A DNA stretch of 41,216 bases from Clostridium sp. CAG:628 (GTDB lineage: Bacteria; Bacillota_I; Bacilli_A; RF39; UBA660), in contig FR902231.1 of NCBI GenBank assembly GCA_000438415.1, positions 1 through 41,216 on the forward strand, written 5' to 3'. The translations under genes were made by a program, and so were the position numbers. Shown here in pieces: positions 33,752 to 41,216 of the stretch. The stretch's first letter is position 1. Each line of letters begins with the position of its first letter. Under the pieces are notes generated by a model that did no database searches, was not told the DNA's origin, and saw nothing but the letters and a program-made list of their open reading frames with translations.

Positions 33752-36076
33752 ATGAAGAAGAAAATGCCATTAATTATATTATTAGTTGTAATGTGTATAA
33801 GTTTAGGTATATACTTGTTACCAAGGAATAATACTAAAACTAAATTTTCTTTAGTAAATGAAAACATGTTAAGTTTTATAGTGGATGGAGTAGAAAGTAA
33901 AACTATGCCTACAAAAGGTAGTGGTTATATTGCAAGCAAAATAACATGTACGAATGGAAGCATTATTGTGTTTGATAATGATAACTGGACAATAGAAGTA
34001 GAAAAACTAGAAACTGACGATGCATGTTATATAGATTTTGTAACTAACGGAGAAACCAAAGAATATGATTACACCGGAAACATTGAAGTATTTACTGCAC
34101 CAACTACTAGCGAATACATTTTAGAAGTATGGGGTAGTGAAGGAGGAAGTTATAATACTACATATATAGGTGGTTATGGAGGATACTCAACCGGTATAGT
34201 TTCTCTAACTAAAGGAGAAAAACTTTATATAGTAGTAGGTGGAAAAGGAACAAATAATAGTACATTAGAAACAATACCAGGAGGATATAATGGTGGTGGA
34301 ATCGGGTCTGGTTCAGCAAACCTTGTATATTCTTCAAGTGGTGGAGGTGCAACTCACATTGGTAAAGTATCTGGTTTATTAAATACTCTTTCAAATAATA
34401 TTTCAGATATAATTATAGTCGCTGGTGGAGGCGGAGGAACATCATTCCAAACTGGCCCTTATTCAGGTAATGGTGGTTCAGGTGGAGGATACACAGGAAA
34501 TAACGGAACCAATACACAGAGTGATTATGTTTATGGAAGTGGTGGCTCACAAACCGCTGGAGGTTCTTCAGGTGGAGGATCGAAAGTTAATAATGAAGAT
34601 AGAGGCCTAAAAGGAAGTTTTGGTCAAGGAGGAAACGGACAACACTATTCAGGTGGAGGCGGAGGTGGCTTCTACGGAGGTGGAGCCTCTAACCAAGCAG
34701 GTGCAGGTGGAGGAAGTGGGTACATTGGAAACTCTTTACTTAGTAATAAAGTAATGTATTGTTATAAGTGTACTGCAAGTAGTTCTGAAAACACAAAAAC
34801 AATAAGTACAGATAATGTTAGTTCAACACCAATAAGCAACTATGCAAAAAAAGGAAATGGTTATGTAAAAATAAAACAAGTTGTAAACGATAGTAATTAC
34901 TATACTGTAAAAATAAATACTAATGACTCAAGTAAAATTGATAGTATTTCTAAAACTACTACAAATAATGGCAAAGTTACATTTTATGTAAGTGGAGAAA
35001 TAGAAAGTGTAACAGGATGTGATAATACAGTTAATGATAACAAAATAATAGTAAATAATGTTACAAGTACCACAACTTGTAATGTAACTTTAGGAGAATC
35101 TAATCCGTTTGATAAAGACACTTTGGCTTACCAGATTTATCAAGATAAATCAACAAGATTAACAAGGACAAACTTTGGTACAGTGTTAACTGTTGACAAT
35201 ACAAATACTTTATATACAAGTACTGAAAATGATACTCCTGTATACTATTTCGCAGGAAATGCTTTAGATAACTGGGTTAAATTTGCAGGTTTTTATTGGA
35301 GAATAATAAGAACAAACAATGATAAAAGTATAAGACTTCTATATCATGGAACAAGTCCAACAGCAACAAACGCATATATAAATTCAAGTACAATGTTTAA
35401 TTCATCATATAATAATTCCATGTATTCAGGATATATGTACGGGACAAGTGGAACACTTACAAATAATAGAACGAACGAGAATAGTAGTACAATAAAGGGA
35501 GTAATAGATACATGGTATCAAAATAATTTAAAAACAAATTACGAAAAATATGTAAGTAACGATGCAATATATTGTTCCGATAGAGAAATCGGTAAAGGAA
35601 CCTATTGTCCAAATTGTTCTACAACATTCTATTATGCAGCATATAATAGAATGTCTGGTGCGAATATACCGACATACGACTGTAATAATAATAGTGATAA
35701 ATTTACAGTTAGTACAAGTACAGGAAATGGCAAGTTAATATATCCAATAGCACTAATGACAGCAGATGAAATAAAGTTTGCAGGCGGTCTTGTGTTAAAT
35801 GATGCAACCTCATGGTATTATAATAATAGTGCAAAAACTAGTTCAACTGGAACAAATTCATGGTGGCTAATGACACCTGATGAGTGGTTAGACAGTTATT
35901 CTTATGTATACTTTGTATCTGGTTCTGGAATACCAGGACATTTACATTTCGCCAAAGTAGATAATTTTAAAAGTGTTCGACCAGTTATAAGTCTAAAATC
36001 ATGTGTAAAATACTCAAGTGGAGATGGTTCCTCATCAAATCCTTATGAAATAAAAGAAACTTCAAGTGGATGCTAA
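33752..36076 (+). CDS. Glycine-rich surface protein with C-terminal lectin-like module
   Basis: 774 residues from ATG 33752 (GAAAGGA 8 bp upstream); the in-frame ATG at 33698 lies in the leader hairpin and lacks a ribosome site. N-terminal signal/anchor (MPLIILLVVMCISLGIYLLP). Residues about 110-380 are a Gly-rich domain (GGYGGYSTGIVSLTKGEKLY, IIVAGGGGGTSF, SGGGGGGFYGGGASNQAGAG) like the Gly_rich family found in ALK-type and bacterial surface proteins. The C-terminal 300 residues match the module of the first gene: FYWRIIRTNNDKSIRLLYHG, YCSDREIGKG, YPIALMTADEIKFAGG, WWLMTPDEW, then SVRPVISLKSC. Here the Trp-rich end segment has ordinary AT-rich composition. Probably cell-surface adhesion or ligand binding. 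Confidence 0.75.
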   Translation: MKKKMPLIILLVVMCISLGIYLLPRNNTKTKFSLVNENMLSFIVDGVESKTMPTKGSGYIASKITCTNGSIIVFDNDNWTIEVEKLETDDACYIDFVTNGETKEYDYTGNIEVFTAPTTSEYILEVWGSEGGSYNTTYIGGYGGYSTGIVSLTKGEKLYIVVGGKGTNNSTLETIPGGYNGGGIGSGSANLVYSSSGGGATHIGKVSGLLNTLSNNISDIIIVAGGGGGTSFQTGPYSGNGGSGGGYTGNNGTNTQSDYVYGSGGSQTAGGSSGGGSKVNNEDRGLKGSFGQGGNGQHYSGGGGGGFYGGGASNQAGAGGGSGYIGNSLLSNKVMYCYKCTASSSENTKTISTDNVSSTPISNYAKKGNGYVKIKQVVNDSNYYTVKINTNDSSKIDSISKTTTNNGKVTFYVSGEIESVTGCDNTVNDNKIIVNNVTSTTTCNVTLGESNPFDKDTLAYQIYQDKSTRLTRTNFGTVLTVDNTNTLYTSTENDTPVYYFAGNALDNWVKFAGFYWRIIRTNNDKSIRLLYHGTSPTATNAYINSSTMFNSSYNNSMYSGYMYGTSGTLTNNRTNENSSTIKGVIDTWYQNNLKTNYEKYVSNDAIYCSDREIGKGTYCPNCSTTFYYAAYNRMSGANIPTYDCNNNSDKFTVSTSTGNGKLIYPIALMTADEIKFAGGLVLNDATSWYYNNSAKTSSTGTNSWWLMTPDEWLDSYSYVYFVSGSGIPGHLHFAKVDNFKSVRPVISLKSCVKYSSGDGSSSNPYEIKETSSGC

Positions 36077-36091
36077 ATTTCACTAAAAGCC

Positions 36092-36120
36092 TTGTATTTC
36101 ATAAAATACCATGGTATAAT
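36092..36120 (+). promoter_or_regulatory. Promoter of the rimP-nusA-infB operon
   Basis: TTGTAT, 17 bp, TATAAT with TG one base upstream (extended -10). Confidence 0.8.
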
Positions 36121-36131
36121 TAAATTACTTG

Positions 36132-36162
36132 AAAGGAGTGGCATTATGTAAGCCACTCTTTA
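36132..36162 (+). promoter_or_regulatory. Leader hairpin with SD and start-stop (ATG TAA) in the nusA operon
   Basis: AAGGAG (36133-36138) is followed 7 bp later by ATG TAA (36146-36151). The codon pair occupies the loop of a perfect 7-bp hairpin GAGTGGC/GCCACTC (36136-36158) that is followed by TTTAATTT. The real rimP start downstream has a near copy of the same context (AAAGGAGGCATTATG). Could be an attenuator or a ribosome-occupancy sensor. Confidence 0.55.
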
Positions 36163-36182
36163 ATTTATGTAAAGGAGGCATT

Positions 36183-36434
36183 ATGAAAGAAAAATTAATG
36201 GATGTTTTATCAAATCCTCTTAATGAAGTAGGTGTTAAAATATATGATATCTCATTTGAAAAAGAAGATGGAATTGATACTTTATTTATCAAAATAGATA
36301 GTGATAAAGTAGTAGACACAGATTTATGTAAACAAGTATCTGACATAGTTAACCCAATAATTGATGAGTTAGATTTGATAAAGACTGAATATGTTTTAGA
36401 CATATGTAGTAAAGGAGGTAGTGATGAACAATAA
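36183..36434 (+). CDS. rimP: Ribosome maturation factor RimP, N-terminal domain only
   Basis: 83 residues from ATG 36183 with AAAGGAGG upstream; typical RimP is about 150. The visible part (LNEVGVKIYDISFEKEDG, LFIKIDSD, DLCKQVSDIVNPIIDELD, YVLDICSKGG) is the N-terminal alpha/beta domain; the C-terminal SH3-like domain that follows SSPG in other RimPs is missing, and the frame ends inside the nusA start region. Position before nusA supports the assignment. RimP assists 30S maturation. Confidence 0.8.
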   Translation: MKEKLMDVLSNPLNEVGVKIYDISFEKEDGIDTLFIKIDSDKVVDTDLCKQVSDIVNPIIDELDLIKTEYVLDICSKGGSDEQ

Positions 36435-37479
36435 AGAATTTAAAACAGCATTTGACTATTTAGTTAAAGAAAAAGGAATAAGTGAAGACGTAATAAAAGA
36501 AGCTATGACTAATGCATTTACTGCTGCATATAAAAAGAATACAGGAGAAGATGCAGATATTAGATGTGAAATAAATACTGAAAATGGAGTAATAAGAGTA
36601 TTTAGAAGAATGACTGTAGTAGAAGAATTAGAAAATCCTGATGCACAGTTTACATTAGAAGAAGCGAGGGAAGATCATCCAGATGCTAAGTTAGGTGATG
36701 TATACGAAACTGAAGTTGAAACAGAAGACTTTGGACGTGTTGCAATAAGTGTTGCTAAACAAGTAGTACTTCAAAAAATAAGAGAAGCAGAAAGAAATCA
36801 AGTAATGGAAGAATTTAGAGATAAAGAAGGCGAAATTATGATAGGTTTTTTAGCACTAGAAGATGCTAGAAACTATTATGTTGACTTAGGTCCAGCACGT
36901 GGTTTACTTCCAAAAAATGAATTAATTCCAGGTGAAACACTAAAAATGGGAGATTCTGTAAAAGTATATATTACAAAAATTGAAGAAACTCCAAAAGGGC
37001 CAAGTATCAAATTAAGTAGAAAACACTATGGTTTTGTAAAAAGATTATTTGAAAGTGAAGTTCCAGAATTCTCTGATGGCACTTTGCTTATGCATGGTGT
37101 TGCCCGTGAAGCAGGTGTAAGAAGTAAAGTTGCAGTTTCAAGTACAAATCCAAATGTTGATGCTGTAGGAAGTTGTATAGGAGAAAAAGGTAGACGCATC
37201 GCAAACATCATTGAAGCACTTAATGGAGAAAAAATAGACATTGTTTTATATAGCGATAACAAAGAAGAATTTATTGCTAATGCATTAAGTCCTGCCAAAA
37301 ATGTAAATGTAAGTATAGTAGATGAGAAAAACAAAGAAGCACTTGCTATAACAGATAAAGAAAACCTAAGTTTAGCAATAGGTAAAAAAGGTATTAATAT
37401 AAAATTGGCTAGTAAATTAACAAAATATACTATTAAAGTTAAAACTCTAGAAGACATAAATAAACAAATAAATGAGTAA
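36424..37479 (+). CDS. nusA: Transcription termination/antitermination factor NusA
   Basis: 351 residues from ATG 36424, 5 bp after GGAGG; the GTG at 36421 is too close to that site. N-terminal RNAP-binding domain (about 1-120), S1 domain (about 130-200, GLLPKNELIPGETLKMGD), then KH1 (RSKVAVSSTNPNVDAVGSCI) and KH2 (NLSLAIGKKGINIKLASKLT). No C-terminal acidic repeats, as in Bacillus. Overlaps rimP by 11 bp. Confidence 0.96.
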   Translation: MNNKEFKTAFDYLVKEKGISEDVIKEAMTNAFTAAYKKNTGEDADIRCEINTENGVIRVFRRMTVVEELENPDAQFTLEEAREDHPDAKLGDVYETEVETEDFGRVAISVAKQVVLQKIREAERNQVMEEFRDKEGEIMIGFLALEDARNYYVDLGPARGLLPKNELIPGETLKMGDSVKVYITKIEETPKGPSIKLSRKHYGFVKRLFESEVPEFSDGTLLMHGVAREAGVRSKVAVSSTNPNVDAVGSCIGEKGRRIANIIEALNGEKIDIVLYSDNKEEFIANALSPAKNVNVSIVDEKNKEALAITDKENLSLAIGKKGINIKLASKLTKYTIKVKTLEDINKQINE

Positions 37480-37481
37480 TT

Positions 37482-37739
37482 ATGAAAAATAAAAAAATAC
37501 CAATGCGTTCTTGTGTAGTAACTAAAGAAAAACTACCAAAACAAGAACTACTTAGAGTTGTAAGAACTCCAGAAGGAACTATAATAGTAGATGATACATT
37601 AAAAGCCAATGGAAGAGGTTGCTATCTAAAAAAAGACTTAGAAGTTATAAAAAAGGCAGAAAATTCTAAAGTATTAGATAGACACTTAGAAACAAAAATA
37701 CCTTTAGAAATATATGATATATTAAAAGAAAAAATTTAA
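37482..37739 (+). CDS. ylxR: YlxR/RnpM family RNA-binding protein
   Basis: 85 residues. IPMRSCVVTKEKLPKQELLR (about 5-24) and GRGCYLKKDLEVIKKA (about 44-59) are the DUF448/YlxR signature. In Bacillus the protein modulates RNase P and sits between nusA and ylxQ. Here ylxQ (L7Ae-like) is absent and infB follows directly. No clear ribosome site, so it is probably coupled to nusA two bases upstream. Confidence 0.92.
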   Translation: MKNKKIPMRSCVVTKEKLPKQELLRVVRTPEGTIIVDDTLKANGRGCYLKKDLEVIKKAENSKVLDRHLETKIPLEIYDILKEKI

Positions 37740-37760
37740 CCAAAGAAAGGGTGTGAATTT

Positions 37761-39869
37761 ATGACAGTAGAAGAATACTCACTTGATACAAATAGAAGTA
37801 TAGAAGAAATACTAAAAAAATGTAAAGAACTAGGAATAAACGCTAGTAATAAAGATGATTTTTTAGAAGATGATGATATAATTTATTTAGATAATGAACT
37901 AGTTAATAATGAAGAAAACTTATTAAGTGAAGAATTAGAAAGTAAATATGATTTTGAAGATCGTGCTGAAAGTCTATTAGAAGATAGTTTATTAAATAAA
38001 GAAGTTACTTCTAAAAAGATAAAACTTAAAAAGAAAGATAGTTCTAAAGATAATGAGAACTTTAAAAAAGAAAAGAAGAGTATTTATAAAAACAAAACTA
38101 AATTACAAGGAAACACTAATGAAACAAATAATGTTGTTTTATATAAAGATAAAATGACTGTAAAAGATTTAGCACTTGCATTAAATGTAAGTGATACTGA
38201 TTTAATAAAGAAAATGTTCAATATGGGACTTATGATCAATATTAATTCAAGTATTAGTTTTGAAGATGCAGAAGTAATATGTATGGAATACAAAAAAGAA
38301 CTTAAAAAAGAGTCTAGCGTTGACATAAGTAATTTTGAAGAATATGAAATTATTGATAAAGAAAGTGATTTAGTACCACGTGCACCTGTTGTAACAATAA
38401 TGGGTCATGTAGATCATGGTAAAACCACACTACTAGACTATATCAGAAACGCTCATGTAGCAAGTGGTGAAGCTGGTGGAATTACTCAAGCAATTGGTGC
38501 ATATCAAGTTGAAATAAACGGAAATAAAATAACATTTATAGATACTCCGGGACATGCTGCATTCACTGAAATGCGTGCAAGAGGTGCTAAAATAACTGAT
38601 ATAGTTGTAATAATAGTTGCTGCAGATGATGGAGTTATGCCTCAAACTAAAGAAGCAATTGACCATGCTAAAAGTGCGAATGTTCCAATTATTGTTGCAA
38701 TAAATAAAATAGATAAAACAACTGCTAATGTAGATAAAATAATGAGTGAAATGAGTGAATATGGTTTAACTCCAGAAGAATGGGGAGGAGACACAATATT
38801 CGTTAAATTAAGTGCTCATACTGGAGAAAATGTTGATTTACTTTTAGAAAGTATCTTAGCGCTTGCTGAAATGGAAGACTTAAAGGCTAATCCTAAAAGA
38901 TATGCATCAGGCACAGTAATTGAAAGTAAGTTAGATAAAAATAAAGGTGTAATAGCATCTCTATTAATAAATAATGGTACACTTCGTTTAGGAGACCCTG
39001 TAGTAGTAGGAAGTTCTTTTGGTAAAGTAAGAACATTAAAAGACTCTAATGGGAACGATTTAATAAGTGCTCTACCTAGTACTCCAGTTGAAATAACAGG
39101 TTTAAATGTGGTACCAGTTGCTGGAGATAAGTTTATGGCTTTTGAAACAGAAAAAGAAGCAAGAAGTATTGCTGAAAAAAGAGCAAATGCTGAAAAAGAA
39201 AAGAAATATACTAAAAAAGCAGTTAGTTTAGAAGACTTATTTGAAAGAATAGAAAGTGGTCATAAAGAAATAAATATAGTACTTAAAACTGATGTTAAAG
39301 GTAGTGAAGAGGCTGTTAAAAATGCTCTAGAAAAAATAAATGTTGAAGGAGTAAAAGTAACAGTAATAAGAAGTGGTGTAGGAACAATTACTGAAAGTGA
39401 TGTAGTCCTTGCAAGTGCGTCTAATGCTATAATAATTGGTTTTAATGTAGTACCAAGTGCTAAAACTAAAGAAGCGGCTAAAAACTATGAAGTAGATATA
39501 AGACTATATAACATAATATATAAATTAGTTGAAGAAATAGAAAGTGCTATGAAAGGTATGTTAGATCCTACTTATGAAGAAGTAACTACTGGAGAAGCAG
39601 AAATAAGACAAATATTTAAATTCTCTAAAGTAGGTAATATTGCAGGAGTTCATGTAACTAGTGGAGTTATTAAAAATAATAGTGAATGTAAACTAATTCG
39701 TGATGGTGTAATAATTACTACTTCTAAAATAGGTAGTTTACAAAGAGAAAAAGACCAAGTAAAAGAAGTTAAGTCAGGTTATGACTGTGGTTTAACTATA
39801 GAAAACTATTCTGATATAAAAGTAGGAGATACAATAATTGCTTTTGAAATGAAGGAGATTAAGAAATAA
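37761..39869 (+). CDS. infB: Translation initiation factor IF-2
   Basis: 702 residues. Short N-terminal region with IF2_N-like helices (EYSLDTNRSIEEILKKCKEL; MTVKDLALALNVSDTDLIKK, about 132-151), then the G domain: G1 GHVDHGKTT (about 214-222), G2 GITQAIGAY, G3 DTPGHAAF, G4 NKID, G5 SAHTGENV. Domains II, III and C1/C2 (MLDPTYEEVTTGEAEIRQIF onward) bind fMet-tRNA. Start set by AAAGGGTG. Overlaps rbfA by one base. Confidence 0.97.
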   Translation: MTVEEYSLDTNRSIEEILKKCKELGINASNKDDFLEDDDIIYLDNELVNNEENLLSEELESKYDFEDRAESLLEDSLLNKEVTSKKIKLKKKDSSKDNENFKKEKKSIYKNKTKLQGNTNETNNVVLYKDKMTVKDLALALNVSDTDLIKKMFNMGLMININSSISFEDAEVICMEYKKELKKESSVDISNFEEYEIIDKESDLVPRAPVVTIMGHVDHGKTTLLDYIRNAHVASGEAGGITQAIGAYQVEINGNKITFIDTPGHAAFTEMRARGAKITDIVVIIVAADDGVMPQTKEAIDHAKSANVPIIVAINKIDKTTANVDKIMSEMSEYGLTPEEWGGDTIFVKLSAHTGENVDLLLESILALAEMEDLKANPKRYASGTVIESKLDKNKGVIASLLINNGTLRLGDPVVVGSSFGKVRTLKDSNGNDLISALPSTPVEITGLNVVPVAGDKFMAFETEKEARSIAEKRANAEKEKKYTKKAVSLEDLFERIESGHKEINIVLKTDVKGSEEAVKNALEKINVEGVKVTVIRSGVGTITESDVVLASASNAIIIGFNVVPSAKTKEAAKNYEVDIRLYNIIYKLVEEIESAMKGMLDPTYEEVTTGEAEIRQIFKFSKVGNIAGVHVTSGVIKNNSECKLIRDGVIITTSKIGSLQREKDQVKEVKSGYDCGLTIENYSDIKVGDTIIAFEMKEIKK

Positions 39870-40210
39870 TGAGATTAAAAGGAGAAAGAGTAGCCTCAGA
39901 TATGGTAAAAGAAATAAGTAAGATTCTTTTAACAGAAGTAAAAGATGAAGACTTAAAGAATGTTACAATAACTTATGCTACTGTTACTAATGACTTATCA
40001 AGTGCTAAAGTATACTTTACAACTCTTGATGATGAAAAACGTGCTAAAGTAATAAAAGATATGAAAAATGCTAGTTCTTACTTTAGAACAGAATTAGCAA
40101 GTAGATTAAACTTAAGACATATGCCTGAAATAAATTTCATTTATGATACATCTATAGAATATGGAAGAAAAATAGAAAAAATAATAGAAGAGATTAATAG
40201 TGAAAATTAA
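39869..40210 (+). CDS. rbfA: Ribosome-binding factor A
   Basis: 113 residues, normal length. Single KH-like domain: RLKGERVASDMVKEISKILL, ITYATVTNDLSSAKVYFTTL and LASRLNLRHMPEINFIYDTS. Binds 30S near the 16S 5' end for maturation and cold adaptation. Its stop overlaps the operon terminator. Confidence 0.96.
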   Translation: MRLKGERVASDMVKEISKILLTEVKDEDLKNVTITYATVTNDLSSAKVYFTTLDDEKRAKVIKDMKNASSYFRTELASRLNLRHMPEINFIYDTSIEYGRKIEKIIEEINSEN

Positions 40211-40220
40211 TCTCTTTTTT
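40189..40220 (+). terminator. Terminator of the nusA-rbfA operon
   Basis: AGAGATTAAT/ATTAATCTCT perfect 10-bp stem and five T, overlapping the rbfA 3' end. Confidence 0.9.
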
Positions 40221-40295
40221 ATATATAATAGGGACTAACAAAGCCTGTTAAAATATTTTTTTAGTGGTATTATATATTCAGACAGAGGTAATATA

Positions 40296-41021
40296 ATGAT
40301 AAATTTCATAGTAGTAGAGGATAATCCATTACATTTAGAAAAAACTAAAGAAATTATAATAAGTTATATGATGAAAAATGATTACCCTTTTGATATAAAA
40401 ACGTTTAGTAAATTCTCTAAAGAATTAATAAATACTATTAAAGTAGGAGAACATAATACATTTATATATATTTTAGATTTTGAACTACCTAATACTAATG
40501 CTATAGACATATCTAGAACTATAAGAAATTATGACTGGAAAAGTCCTATAATAGTTTTTAGTGTAAATGGTGGTATGGCTTTAGAGACATTTAAACAAAG
40601 ACTTCAAATATTAGACTTTGTAAATAAACAATATGAAGCAGAAAAGAATTTACATGAATTATTTGATATTTGTTTCAAACAATTAAAACTAAGAAGTCAT
40701 TTTAAATTAAATATTAATAATAAAACATATATAGTAGATTTAGAAAATATATTATACTTATATAGAGATAACTATAAAAGAAAAACAGTACTAGTAACAG
40801 ATTTTGGTGAACATATGATAAATGATACATTAGAAAATATCAAAAGCAAATTAAATGATAAATTTATTTATAGTCATAAGTCATATATATTAAATACTAA
40901 AAGAGTTTCAGTACTAGACTGGAAAAATAATGATGTAATATTTGATAATGGTGTAAAAGCTAATATATTGTCTAAATCTAGAAGAAAAGAATTAGATTGT
41001 ATATGTTTACAAAGTGATTAA
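40296..41021 (+). CDS. LytTR-family response regulator (AgrA/ComE-like)
   Basis: 241 residues. Receiver domain: acidic pocket VVEDN (about 5-9), phosphoacceptor in YILDFELP (Asp about 61), VFS and the conserved Lys in NKQ. C-terminal LytTR DNA-binding domain (about 130-235): NNKTYIVDLENILYLYRDNY, FIYSHKSYILNTKRV. Such regulators usually act with a membrane histidine kinase of the AgrC/ComD type and control adhesins, bacteriocins or competence. No kinase gene adjoins it within the window. It sits directly before the second surface-protein leader, so that leader is a possible target. GACAGAGG lies upstream. Confidence 0.88.
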   Translation: MINFIVVEDNPLHLEKTKEIIISYMMKNDYPFDIKTFSKFSKELINTIKVGEHNTFIYILDFELPNTNAIDISRTIRNYDWKSPIIVFSVNGGMALETFKQRLQILDFVNKQYEAEKNLHELFDICFKQLKLRSHFKLNINNKTYIVDLENILYLYRDNYKRKTVLVTDFGEHMINDTLENIKSKLNDKFIYSHKSYILNTKRVSVLDWKNNDVIFDNGVKANILSKSRRKELDCICLQSD

Positions 41022-41047
41022 AAGTACTTGAAAAGAGTACTTTTTTT
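41021..41047 (+). terminator. Terminator of the LytTR regulator gene
   Basis: AAAGTACT/AGTACTTT stem with loop TGAAAAG and seven T. It shares sequence with the -35 of the next promoter. Confidence 0.8.
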
Positions 41048-41055
41048 GGTATACT
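41028..41055 (+). promoter_or_regulatory. Promoter of the surface-protein leader, copy 2
   Basis: TTGAAA, 16 bp, TATACT, embedded in the preceding terminator; the downstream leader repeats the one at 33545. Confidence 0.65.
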
Positions 41056-41059
41056 TGTA

Positions 41060-41216
41060 TTAGTTTAAGAGTAGAAGGAGAATGTATAATATGATTAATA
41101 AAATTAATAATATAATAAGTTATATGTCTTCACCTTTAGTACAAAATAAAGTACTAAGCATAGGGTGTTATCTTCTAACTAACTTAAATAATAAAACTAA
41201 TAAAATTATATGGATA
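41060..41216 (+). repeat. Repeated structured leader, copy 2 (cut by window end)
   Basis: Matches 33545-33704 with about seven substitutions in the ORF part and keeps the TTTAGTAC/GTACTAAG hairpin through a G-U pair. The window ends at the first arm of the attenuator hairpin, so another family gene probably follows. Confidence 0.8.
41091..41216 (+). CDS. Small leader ORF, copy 2 (partial)
   Basis: ATG 41091 with AGAAGGAGA upstream; MINKINNIISYMSSPLVQNK and on to the window edge, 42 codons in the same frame as copy 1. The stop lies outside the window. Confidence 0.4.
   Translation, partial: MINKINNIISYMSSPLVQNKVLSIGCYLLTNLNNKTNKIIWI

Noticed and set aside
34209..34610. Overlapping ORFs in the glycine-rich repeat region (minus 34209-34394, plus 34425-34610)
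   Set aside because: They are frame shadows of GGA/GGT repeats within the surface-protein gene, without ribosome sites.
1..41216. Mycoplasma-type recoding of TGA
   Set aside because: Trp is TGG throughout and TGA terminates recognisable genes (for example the ClpX-like gene at 7185-7187 and comN).
1..41216. CRISPR array, transposase or reverse transcriptase in the window
   Set aside because: No regularly spaced repeats and no protein with the relevant motifs; all repeats found are the few-copy elements listed.

Overview
The window comes from a low-GC, AT-rich bacterium that uses TGA as a stop and TGG for Trp, with strong AGGAGG-type ribosome binding sites and A/T-ending codons. Gene content and order are of the Bacillota/Bacilli type: spoVB-like, hisS, 6S RNA beside tcdA, comN-secDF-rel-dtd, frr, T-box-pheST, ruvAB, rnc-smc, rnhB, rimP-nusA-ylxR-infB-rbfA. 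Several proteins are shorter than usual (SMC, RimP, TcdA), which suggests a streamlined genome such as the uncultured gut Bacilli (RF39-like) lineages. That placement is inference. I see no rRNA, tRNA, CRISPR array, transposase or reverse transcriptase.

Layout. 1-1757: a broken surface-protein gene whose two lectin-like modules each end in a GC-rich, adenine-poor hypervariable segment. 1818-3122 (minus): flippase. 3245-9311: hisS, a degenerate HisRS-like paralog, a ClpX-like ATPase, a TtcA-like tRNA thiolase, a winged-helix protein, a 6S-like RNA and tcdA. 9431-14509: overlapping comN-secDF-rel-dtd operon. 14655-19222: two fused ABC ATPase/permease genes behind a promoter in an 81-bp repeat. 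19263-25350: frr, a second copy of that repeat driving a short RNA, two copies of a dispersed element with a minus-strand small ORF, Phe T-box, pheS-pheT, lemA and a truncated DUF2207 gene. 25380-33398: ruvAB, a ZnuA-like lipoprotein and yidD (minus), rnc-smc, rnhB and a membrane-anchored foldase. 33515-36076: structured leader with a small ORF, then a glycine-rich surface protein of the same family as the first gene. 36092-40220: nusA operon. 40296-41216: LytTR response regulator and a second copy of the surface-protein leader.

Most genes are translation, RNA and genome-maintenance housekeeping. The accessory content consists of the surface-protein family with its hypervariable segments and repeated leader, and the repeat/promoter/small-ORF elements around the ABC cassette and pheST. 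The best candidates for something undescribed are (i) the diversification-like segments in the first gene, for which a diversity-generating retroelement elsewhere in the genome is the leading hypothesis; (ii) the dispersed small-ORF element with an overlapping convergent RNA and switch-like terminator; and (iii) the repeated leader whose small ORF is conserved at nucleotide rather than peptide level.
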